Source: a virus. From it: 32,011 nt of DNA. The notes beneath the pieces were generated by a model. The model saw nothing but the letters and a program-made list of their open reading frames with translations. It did no database searches and was not told where the DNA came from. Below are positions 1 to 6,519 of this stretch, one piece after another. The position numbers were made by a program, and so were the translations under genes. Numbering within the stretch: position 1 is the stretch's first letter; every line of letters starts with the position of its first letter. Location: positions 1 through 32,011 of the IMG/VR virus record IMGVR_UViG_3300048589_001631; one strand, written 5' to 3'.

Positions 1-171
1 ATGAAGCGAAGGATGCAGTGCCCAAAGTGCGGGAAACGGGCATTTGATATAGAGCCTTTGCCGCGGGAACAAGTTGAGGTGGAATTGAAATGTCCCAACT
101 GCCACAAGCTTGTAAGAATACCCTGTGTCAAGGAATTGTGTTTGGACGATGGAAAAGGTGGCGGCGGTTGA
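1..171 (+). CDS. Small zinc-ribbon protein (Com-like)
   Basis: The 56-residue reading frame starts at the first base of the window, so its ribosome binding site is not visible and a slightly earlier start cannot be excluded. It carries two Cys-x2-Cys pairs, CPKC near residue 7 and CPNC near residue 31, which is a rubredoxin-type zinc ribbon. A charged linker lies between them and the tail is glycine-rich. Small proteins of this shape occur at the start of early operons in many prophages; the Mu Com translational activator is the best-known relative in form. Nucleic acid binding is inferred. The partner is unknown. Confidence 0.6.
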   Translation: MKRRMQCPKCGKRAFDIEPLPREQVEVELKCPNCHKLVRIPCVKELCLDDGKGGGG

Positions 172-245
172 AAATTACGCCGTAACGTAGAAAACGGAAT
201 ATAGAAACATACCGAGCAACGGAGCCGAGCGCGAGCTACCAAATG

Positions 246-290
246 GCCGGATGACCACGAAACGAAAGTTTTGCAGCCATCCGGCTTTTT
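246..290 (+). terminator. Rho-independent terminator or attenuator ahead of the sigma-like gene
   Basis: GCCGGATG (246-253) pairs perfectly with CATCCGGC (278-285) and is followed by five T residues. The loop is 24 bases. The structure lies between the zinc-ribbon gene and the sigma-like gene, 65 bases before the latter's start, so it either ends the upstream transcript or attenuates the downstream one. The rest of 172-354 shows no other gene. Confidence 0.6.
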
Positions 291-354
291 CTATTTCGCG
301 GTCGGTTCTTTCCATATAGTATCTCCGCCTGGCTTCCATGAAAGGAGCCACGCA

Positions 355-852
355 ATGCAAAGACTCGTAAAAACAGGCAAAAAAAGTCGTACTTCCTACA
401 TCTACTACGACGAAAACGGCAACAAGCTCATGGAGCTGTTCCCTGATGAAAACGGCGTTACCGAAGCAGATATCGAACGACTCCACGCAATAGACGATGC
501 CGAAGTTGATGAGCAGCGCCGTTACGAATACCGCGTCTCTGAGCATCTGGATACCTACCGCGACGGCAATGGCGAGGAAGCGGGCGATCGCAACAAGCGC
601 CTTGCTGATAACCGGTATGATCCGGAAGCCGTACTAATTGCTCAAGAGGATGACGCAGCCTATGCAGAAACGCTGTTTAGGCTCACTGAGGCCATGAGCG
701 GCCTGCAGCCCCAGCAGCGTGAGCTTTTCGAGAAGGTTTACATTCAGCGCCGCAGCTATACTTCCATCTCTGCAGAGGAGGGTGTGACTGAGGCCGCGAT
801 CCGGAATCGCCTGAAAAAGATACACGAAAAACTTAAAAAAATCCTCTGTTAA
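355..852 (+). CDS. Sigma-70-like / helix-turn-helix phage regulator
   Basis: This 165-residue protein has an acidic middle and a C-terminal sigma region 4-like segment (about residues 115-163). The pattern is a helix around LQPQQRELFEKVY, a short turn, then a recognition helix near GVTEAAIRNRLKKI. This arrangement is common in clostridial phage and conjugative-element proteins called sigma factors, but no region 2 is evident, so it may be a DNA-binding regulator rather than a true sigma factor. The start at 355 is supported by AAAGGAG at 341-347. The gene ends in an A7 run just before its stop codon, which is discussed as a finding. Confidence 0.65.
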   Translation: MQRLVKTGKKSRTSYIYYDENGNKLMELFPDENGVTEADIERLHAIDDAEVDEQRRYEYRVSEHLDTYRDGNGEEAGDRNKRLADNRYDPEAVLIAQEDDAAYAETLFRLTEAMSGLQPQQRELFEKVYIQRRSYTSISAEEGVTEAAIRNRLKKIHEKLKKILC

Positions 853-929
853 GGGGGGTTCGAAAAGGCCCATTTTTTCGCATATCGCTAAGGGGAAGAA
901 AAACACCCCTCGGAAAGGAGGACGAAGAA

Positions 930-1139
930 ATGGGCCTGAAACACAAAGTTACCATCAACGTAGCAAAATCCGGCGGAATCCGTAATCCCGTGCTGAAGGG
1001 CGGTTCAGGCAGATTCCGCAGCAGGCTCTTGAGTCTGCTGTTCGGCGAGAAGGTCAGCGTCATCGTAATCACACCAGGCGATTCGGTGGAAACGGTGGAG
1101 ATCAAGGAGATTCAGGAAGGAAGCACAGGGAAGGAGTAA
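930..1139 (+). CDS. Small basic phage protein, unknown function
   Basis: This 69-residue protein has a strong ribosome binding site (AAAGGAGG near 913-920) nine bases before the ATG. The N-terminal half is basic (several K and R, glycine-rich) and the C-terminal half is acidic with a short beta-rich stretch. I do not recognise a domain. It sits between the sigma-like gene and another small gene, is co-directional with both, and is probably part of the same early transcript. Nothing suggests an enzyme. Confidence 0.6.
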   Translation: MGLKHKVTINVAKSGGIRNPVLKGGSGRFRSRLLSLLFGEKVSVIVITPGDSVETVEIKEIQEGSTGKE

Positions 1140-1145
1140 AAGCAA

Positions 1146-1457
1146 ATGGACAAAACGAACGATATGGCTCTCACGATCGAAGAGTTGCGCAGCGCCGTAG
1201 CCACTATTAACGACGTAGCAAACCGGATGGTCAGGGTGTTTGGCAGCGAAGTGTTTGCTGAAGATGCACCTGCGGTCAAGCCCGCCATGAAGTTGGAGGA
1301 GGTAAGGGCCGTTCTCGCGGAAAAGTCCCGCAATGGTTACACCGCCCAGATCCACTCGTTACTTCAAAAGTACGGAGCTGACAGGCTTTCGCAGCTCGAC
1401 CCATCGAAATATGCGGCTCTGATTGCAGATGCGGAGGTCTTGGGAGATGCCACCTAA
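1146..1457 (+). CDS. Small phage protein preceding the nuclease gene
   Basis: This 103-residue, mainly helical protein has a conserved-looking centre (about residues 45-75: LEEVRAVLAEKSRNGY then LLQKYGADRLSQL). That pattern recurs in early-region phage proteins which databases often label, without good reason, as an rRNA biogenesis protein rrp5. In form it resembles HTH-bearing small recombination accessory proteins, but no function is established here. Its 3' end overlaps the next gene by 11 bases, which indicates translational coupling with the RecB/Cas4-like nuclease. Confidence 0.65.
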   Translation: MDKTNDMALTIEELRSAVATINDVANRMVRVFGSEVFAEDAPAVKPAMKLEEVRAVLAEKSRNGYTAQIHSLLQKYGADRLSQLDPSKYAALIADAEVLGDAT

Positions 1458-2604
1458 TGGACACGCCATCTTATCCGCATCCTCATCCCACCGCTGGCTG
1501 CACTGCCCACCGTCTGCTCGGCTAAGTGAAAGCTATGCTGACAAATGCAGCGATTACGCCGCCGAAGGCACCGACGCCCATGCTCTCTGTGAGTTCAAGC
1601 TACGCTGCGCCTTAGGCGAGGATTTATCGCACGTCGCCGACATCAGGGACTCGCTAGCCTTCTATTCCGAAGAAATGGAAGATTGCGCCATCGGATATGC
1701 CGCCTATGTTCTCGAACGGATCGAAGCTGCAAAACAGGTCTGCACCGATCCGATCGTACTCATCGAGCAACGAGTCGACTTTTCCCGCTGGGTAGAGGGT
1801 GGCTTTGGAACGGCGGACGCGCTCATCATCGCGGATGGCAAACTCGAGATCTGCGATTACAAGCATGGGTTAGGCGTGCTCGTCCGGGCGGAGGAAAACC
1901 CGCAGCTGATGTGCTATGCACTCGGGGCATTAGAGCTTTTCGACAGTATCTACGATATCGAAACCGTCAGCATGACCATCTACCAGCCGCGCCGGGAGAA
2001 TGTCAGCACCTACGCGCTTTCCAAAGAGGATTTGTATCAGTGGGCCGTTGATGTACTAAAGCCCACCGCCGAGCTTGCGTTTGCCGGCGACGGAAATTTT
2101 CTCTGCGGCGAGTGGTGCGGATTCTGCAAGGCGAAAAACGAGTGCCGTGCGCGTGCGGAGGCAAACCTTTCTCTTGCCCAGTATGAGTTCAAGCTCCCAC
2201 CGCTCCTCACAGATGAGGATATCGAGGACATTCTTGCCAAGGTAGACGATCTCGTTGCATGGGCATCGGACATCAAGGAATACGCACTGCAGCAGGCAAT
2301 CTGCGGCAAGGAATGGAACGGCTGGAAGCTGGTTGAAGGCCGCTCTAACAGAAAGTACGTCAATGACACGGTCGTCGCCGGCGTGGTTGAGGATGTGGGC
2401 TTCGACCCATATGAACGTAAGGTGCTTGGCGTCACCGCCATGCAAAAGCTGCTCGGCAAGACTCGGTTCGACGAGCTCCTGAGCCCTTACATCGAAAAAC
2501 CGCAAGGCAAACCAACGCTTGTGCCGGAGAGCGATAAACGACCGGCGATGTCTACGGCAGCAGCCGATTTTAAAGAAAATTTAGGAGGACAATCAGATGT
2601 CTAA
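1447..2604 (+). CDS. DUF2800 protein, PD-(D/E)XK (RecB/Cas4-like) nuclease
   Basis: This 385-residue protein is a predicted DNA exonuclease of the RecB/Cas4 fold, probably used in phage replication or recombination. The PD-(D/E)XK core is visible around residues 120-150: GTADALI supplies the Asp, and LEICDYK supplies the acidic residue and the Lys. A Cys cluster follows near residues 215-235 (C-x3-C-x2-C-x5-C), as expected for the Fe-S staple in Cas4/AddB-type nucleases. Start 1447 is chosen over the upstream in-frame ATG at 1423 because GGAGGT at 1433-1438 is correctly spaced and the family usually begins close to the HAxLSASSSxRWLxCP motif. It is coupled to the preceding gene and overlaps the DUF2815 gene by 8 bases. 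Confidence 0.85.
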   Translation: MPPNGHAILSASSSHRWLHCPPSARLSESYADKCSDYAAEGTDAHALCEFKLRCALGEDLSHVADIRDSLAFYSEEMEDCAIGYAAYVLERIEAAKQVCTDPIVLIEQRVDFSRWVEGGFGTADALIIADGKLEICDYKHGLGVLVRAEENPQLMCYALGALELFDSIYDIETVSMTIYQPRRENVSTYALSKEDLYQWAVDVLKPTAELAFAGDGNFLCGEWCGFCKAKNECRARAEANLSLAQYEFKLPPLLTDEDIEDILAKVDDLVAWASDIKEYALQQAICGKEWNGWKLVEGRSNRKYVNDTVVAGVVEDVGFDPYERKVLGVTAMQKLLGKTRFDELLSPYIEKPQGKPTLVPESDKRPAMSTAAADFKENLGGQSDV

Positions 2605-3172
2605 CAACACGAACAAGGTCAACAATCCCATGAAGGTTATCACCGGCCCCGACACACGCTGGTCCTACGCCAACATCTGGGAAGCAAAAAGTATCAACGG
2701 CGGCACGCCGAAATTCTCGGTTAGCCTCATCATCCCTAAGTCCGACACCAAGACCGTCGCTAAGGTGAAAGCCGCTATTGAAGCCGCTTACATCGAGGGT
2801 GAAGCCAAGTTGAAAGGCAACGGCAAATCCGTACCGACTTTCGCCGCGATCAAAACGCCGCTGCGCGATGGTGACATCGAGCGCCCGGACGATCCCGCGT
2901 ATGTCAACGCCTACTTCATCAACGCCAACGCAACGAGCGCTCCTGGCATCGTGGATGCTGACCGCAATCCCATCCTTACCCGCTCGGAGGTGTACAGCGG
3001 CGTATATGGCAGAGCCAGCATCAGCTTTTACGCCTTCAATAGTAACGGCAACAAGGGTATCGCCTGCGGTTTGAACAACCTGCAGAAGGTGCGCGACGGT
3101 GAGCCGCTCGGTGGCAAGAACAGCGCTGAGTCCGATTTCACAACCGAAGAAGATGCGGACTTCCTGTCTTAA
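2597..3172 (+). CDS. DUF2815 protein, probable ssDNA-binding protein
   Basis: This 191-residue protein of the DUF2815 family is found in phage replication modules and generally considered a single-stranded DNA-binding protein of the T7 gp2.5 type. It has the beta-rich core (TRWSYANIWEAK, then KFSVSLIIPKSD, about residues 20-50) and ends in a strongly acidic tail (EEDADF), the usual partner-recruiting tip of ssDNA-binding proteins. AGGAGG at 2583-2588 supports the start. Its position between the RecB-like nuclease and the DNA polymerase supports a role in replication. The single-strand binding role is a family inference and was not read from a catalytic motif. Confidence 0.8.
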   Translation: MSNNTNKVNNPMKVITGPDTRWSYANIWEAKSINGGTPKFSVSLIIPKSDTKTVAKVKAAIEAAYIEGEAKLKGNGKSVPTFAAIKTPLRDGDIERPDDPAYVNAYFINANATSAPGIVDADRNPILTRSEVYSGVYGRASISFYAFNSNGNKGIACGLNNLQKVRDGEPLGGKNSAESDFTTEEDADFLS

Positions 3173-3189
3173 GAAAGGATGGCAAAAAC

Positions 3190-3363
3190 ATGTCAATGAC
3201 ATTAGTGAACATCCTTCTGGGGCTGTATGCGATTTTTTGCGGATCCCTCATAGTCTCTATGATCCAGAGCATCGTTTACAGTCGCAAGACGGCGAAGCGA
3301 GATGCGGAACGGGACGCCCGTGATAAAGAGTATCACGAGAAACGCATGCAGGAGTACAAATAA
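3190..3363 (+). CDS. Small single-pass membrane protein
   Basis: This 57-residue protein has one hydrophobic segment (about residues 4-26) followed by a very charged tail rich in K, R, E and D, typical of a single-span inner-membrane peptide with a cytoplasmic C-terminus. AAAGGATGG ahead of the ATG provides a usable ribosome binding site. It lies in the 250-base gap between the DUF2815 and polymerase genes in the same direction. I do not recognise a family. Phage early regions often carry small membrane peptides that modulate host functions, but no role can be assigned here. Confidence 0.55.
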   Translation: MSMTLVNILLGLYAIFCGSLIVSMIQSIVYSRKTAKRDAERDARDKEYHEKRMQEYK

Positions 3364-3425
3364 GAATCTGGGGTTGGCGGCAAGGAGCTTCTTTGCCGCC
3401 CACCCCACATAAAGGGTGACCAGAA

Positions 3426-5366
3426 ATGAAAACACTTTCTATCGATATTGAAACGTTCAGCAGTGCTCCTTTGCACAAATGCGGTGTCTACAAATACGCG
3501 GAAGATTCGGATTTCGAGATTTTGTTGCTCGGGTACAGCATCGACGGCGCAGAAGTGCAGGTGGTCGACCTTGCATGCGGTGAAAGGTTGCCGGATGAGA
3601 TCAGAGCCGCGCTCACGGATGAGACTGTAACGAAATGGGCATTCAATGCTAATTTTGAACGAATCTGTCTTTCCCGGTTCCTCGGAATGCCCACCGGCGA
3701 ATACCTCGACCCAATAGCATGGAGATGCTCTATGGTCTGGGCCGCCACAATGGGTCTGCCGCTTTCTCTCGAGGGCGTCGGCGTTGTACTCGGCCTCGAA
3801 AAACAGAAGCTGACCGAAGGCAAGGAACTCATCAAGTATTTCTGCCAGCCTTGCGCGCCAACGACGTCCAACGGTCAGCGCACCCGCAATTACCCGCATC
3901 ACGCGGCGGAAAAATGGACCGCGTTCAAGCGCTATAACGCCCGCGATGTGGAAACGGAGCTGTCCATTCAGGAGAAACTCGCTAATTTCCAGGTTCCGGA
4001 TAGCATCTGGGATGAATACCACCACGATCAGGAAATAAACGACCGCGGTGTTGCGATGGATATGACGCTGGTCAGACAGGCCATTCACATGGACAACCGG
4101 TCACGAGTAGAACTAATCGCCGCCATGAAAGAGATAACGGAACTGGATAACCCGAATTCAGTGCAGCAGATGAAGCTATGGCTTGCGGACAACGGGTTGG
4201 AAACGGATACGCTTGGCAAAAAATCGGTTGCAGATCTTTTGAAAACAGCACCGGAACCACTCGGGGACGCGCTTGCGCTTCGGCAACAGCTGGCCAAGTC
4301 CTCCGTCAAGAAGTACCAGGCAATGGATACCGCGGTATGTGCCGATGGTCGCGCGCGCGGAATGTTCCAATTCTTCGGAGCGAATCGGACCGGGCGGTGG
4401 GCCGGCAGACTCATTCAAATGCAAAACCTGCCTCAAAACCACCTGGAGGATTTGGAGCAAGCCCGCGGACTCGTCCGCAACGGTGACTTTGACGCGGTAA
4501 AGATGCTCTACGAAGATGTACCGGATACGCTGTCCCAGCTCATTCGCACTGCTTTTGTTCCAAGGACGGGCGCCAAGTTGATTGTGGCTGACTTCTCGGC
4601 GATTGAAGCCCGTGTCATCGCCTGGCTCGCCGGTGAGCAGTGGCGGCAGGAGGTCTTTGCCAAAGGCGATGACATTTACTGCGCCTCCGCTTCACAGATG
4701 TTCAGAGTTCCGGTTGAGAAGCATGGTGTCAACGGTCACCTGAGGCAAAAAGGCAAAATTGCGGAATTGGCGCTTGGATATGGCGGATCGGTCGGCGCGC
4801 TGAAAGCGATGGGCGCGCTGGACATGGGTCTTACGGAAGAGGAGCTCGCGCCACTTGTTGACGCGTGGCGAAAGACCAATCCCGAGATCGTGAAGTTCTG
4901 GTGGGATGTAGACCGTGCCGCTATGGATGCCGTTCGCAATAAGCACACCAACATGACGCACGGCATCACTTTTTCCTGCCAAAGCGGAATGCTGTTCATC
5001 ACACTACCTTCCGGCCGGAAGCTTGCTTACGTCAAACCGCGCATCGGCGAAAACAAATTCGGTGGAAAGTGCATCACTTACGAAGGTGTCGGCAGCACTA
5101 AGAAATGGGAGCGATTGGATAGCTACGGCCCCAAATTTGTGGAGAATATTGTGCAGGCTACAGCGCGCGACATTCTGTGCTACGCCATGCAAACGCTGCG
5201 AGAATACGCCATCGTCATGCACGTCCACGATGAGGTCGTCATCGAATCCGATCCGGACATTTCGCTGCAGGCTGTCTGCAACCAGATGGGCAGGACGCCA
5301 CCCTGGGCAAAGGACCTGCTGCTGCGCGCCGATGGTTACGAGGCGGATTTCTATAGAAAAGATTGA
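3426..5366 (+). CDS. Phage DNA polymerase, family A with 3'-5' exonuclease domain
   Basis: This 646-residue replicative polymerase starts with a DEDD exonuclease domain: the first motif is SIDIETFS at residues 5-12, and the domain runs to about 190. The polymerase domain follows. Motif A is DFSAIEARVIAW near residue 388, motif B is the KGKIAELALGYGG segment near 440, and motif C is HVHDEVVIE near 600. All three carry the expected acidic, Lys and Tyr residues, so the enzyme should be active. The length fits the phage-type polymerases that lack a 5' nuclease domain. It sits between the ssDNA-binding and primase/helicase genes. It is transcribed with its neighbours, and the 62-base gap before it contains only a leader and ribosome binding site. 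Confidence 0.93.
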   Translation: MKTLSIDIETFSSAPLHKCGVYKYAEDSDFEILLLGYSIDGAEVQVVDLACGERLPDEIRAALTDETVTKWAFNANFERICLSRFLGMPTGEYLDPIAWRCSMVWAATMGLPLSLEGVGVVLGLEKQKLTEGKELIKYFCQPCAPTTSNGQRTRNYPHHAAEKWTAFKRYNARDVETELSIQEKLANFQVPDSIWDEYHHDQEINDRGVAMDMTLVRQAIHMDNRSRVELIAAMKEITELDNPNSVQQMKLWLADNGLETDTLGKKSVADLLKTAPEPLGDALALRQQLAKSSVKKYQAMDTAVCADGRARGMFQFFGANRTGRWAGRLIQMQNLPQNHLEDLEQARGLVRNGDFDAVKMLYEDVPDTLSQLIRTAFVPRTGAKLIVADFSAIEARVIAWLAGEQWRQEVFAKGDDIYCASASQMFRVPVEKHGVNGHLRQKGKIAELALGYGGSVGALKAMGALDMGLTEEELAPLVDAWRKTNPEIVKFWWDVDRAAMDAVRNKHTNMTHGITFSCQSGMLFITLPSGRKLAYVKPRIGENKFGGKCITYEGVGSTKKWERLDSYGPKFVENIVQATARDILCYAMQTLREYAIVMHVHDEVVIESDPDISLQAVCNQMGRTPPWAKDLLLRADGYEADFYRKD

Positions 5367-5387
5367 TATTTTTCGTCAAAACAAGGG

Positions 5388-5423
5388 TGCAACATCCAGT
5401 GAATAGTAGAGGTGGGTGTTGCA
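5388..5423 (+). promoter_or_regulatory. Hairpin in the leader of the DUF4406-like gene
   Basis: TGCAACA (5388-5394) pairs with TGTTGCA (5417-5423), and flanking G and C residues extend the stem with a one-base bulge. The hairpin lies in the 83-base gap between the polymerase stop and the TTG start at 5450, just upstream of the AAAGGGGG ribosome binding site. There is no T-run, so it does not look like a terminator. A translation-control or RNA-processing role is inferred. Confidence 0.4.
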
Positions 5424-5449
5424 ACCTGTCCAGAAAGGGGGCTCGTAAA

Positions 5450-5878
5450 TTGAGCATAGATATCCGTAATGGCGAGGGCTACTATGATCCGACTGCATAT
5501 GAAGCTTTATCGCTGATAGAAAAAGAGGAAGATACACATCGTGCCTTCCGGCCGATCGTCTTCATCTGCTCTCCATATGCGGGGGATATTGAGAAGAATG
5601 TAAAAGCTGCGCATGGTTACTGCCGGTTTGCGGTGGAGATGGGATTCATCCCAATCGCGCCGCATCTGCTGTTTCCACAGTTCCTGAACGACACCGACCC
5701 CAAAGAGCGTGAGTTGGGACTTTTCTTCGGCACTGTCATCATGAGCAAATGCGCCGAAGTGTGGGTTTTCGGTGAAAAGGTCTCTGCCGGTATGGCAAAG
5801 GAAATCGAAAAAGCCGAGAAGCGCGGCATGCGAATTCGTCGCTTCAATTCAAAATGCGAGGAGGTACAAGTCAAATGA
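5450..5878 (+). CDS. DUF4406-like nucleotide-processing protein
   Basis: This 142-residue protein resembles the DUF4406/DUF7768 group, which has a nucleoside 2-deoxyribosyltransferase-like Rossmann fold. The core FICSPYAGDIEKNVKAAHGY (residues about 44-63) matches the nucleoside-binding start of that fold, followed by a conserved PHLLFPQFLND segment and VWVFGEKVSAGMAKEI near the end. The enzyme activity is not established for phage members. I chose the TTG at 5450 because AAAGGGGG at 5434-5441 is well placed and the protein then begins at the usual SIDIRNGEGYYDPTAYEAL; the frame extends upstream without a good start. It is coupled by an ATGA overlap to the AntA gene. Confidence 0.75.
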   Translation: MSIDIRNGEGYYDPTAYEALSLIEKEEDTHRAFRPIVFICSPYAGDIEKNVKAAHGYCRFAVEMGFIPIAPHLLFPQFLNDTDPKERELGLFFGTVIMSKCAEVWVFGEKVSAGMAKEIEKAEKRGMRIRRFNSKCEEVQVK

Positions 5879-6519
5879 ATGAAATGATCACCATCCAATA
5901 TGAAAGCGAAAAACCTACCGTCAGTGGACGGGAGCTTCACGCTTTGCTCGAAATAGGCTCAGAATACGCGAAATGGTTTGATAGGATGTGCGAATACGGC
6001 TTCAGCGAAGGGAAAGACTATTCGTCATTTTTGACGAATAGGTCTGACGGACTCCCAGGCAAACCAAAGACCGACCACGCGATAACCATTCCGATGGCAA
6101 AGGAACTGTGCATGCTCCAACGCACCGCCAAGGGCAAGCAATGCCGCGCTTATTTTATCAGCTGCGAGGAAGCATGGAACGCGCCGGACAAGATCATGGA
6201 GCGCGCGCTGCAGATCGCGCACCGGCGCGCAATTGAAGCGGAGCGTCGCATCTTCGGCTTACTGGAGGAAAAGGAAACGCTCGAAATCGCGCTGAACGAA
6301 TCGATCCGGTTTTTCACTGTCGCGAAATATAACGGCATGTTCAAAAAGGGATGGACTTCGGCGCAGTGCCAGTTCATGGGCAAACAGCTCTCGGCGTATT
6401 GCCGCGCGCGCGCCATACAGATTCGAAAATGTGAAACCAACGATGAGCGCTTTGGAACGGTTAATAGCTATCCCATTTCTGCCTGGGATGCTTTCATGGA
6501 GGGCTGCGAATATGCGTAA
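5875..6519 (+). CDS. AntA/AntB-type phage antirepressor
   Basis: This 214-residue protein has an N-terminal AntA/AntB domain (about residues 12-85). It includes VSGRELHALLEIGSEYAKWFDRM and the later HAITIPMAKELCMLQRT segment, the standard core of phage antirepressors. Such proteins neutralise or bypass a prophage repressor and are themselves often controlled by small RNA or competing DNA binding. A helical linker (about 100-135) leads to a C-terminal region with a probable DNA-binding fold. ATGA overlap with the upstream stop and GAGGAGG at 5858-5864 define the start. A second antirepressor-like gene lies at 9266, so this phage carries two such switches. Confidence 0.8.
   Translation: MNEMITIQYESEKPTVSGRELHALLEIGSEYAKWFDRMCEYGFSEGKDYSSFLTNRSDGLPGKPKTDHAITIPMAKELCMLQRTAKGKQCRAYFISCEEAWNAPDKIMERALQIAHRRAIEAERRIFGLLEEKETLEIALNESIRFFTVAKYNGMFKKGWTSAQCQFMGKQLSAYCRARAIQIRKCETNDERFGTVNSYPISAWDAFMEGCEYA

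Noticed and set aside
3333-4088. 251-codon open frame on the minus strand
   Set aside because: It is antisense to the exonuclease domain of the DNA polymerase and shows no domain or start signal.
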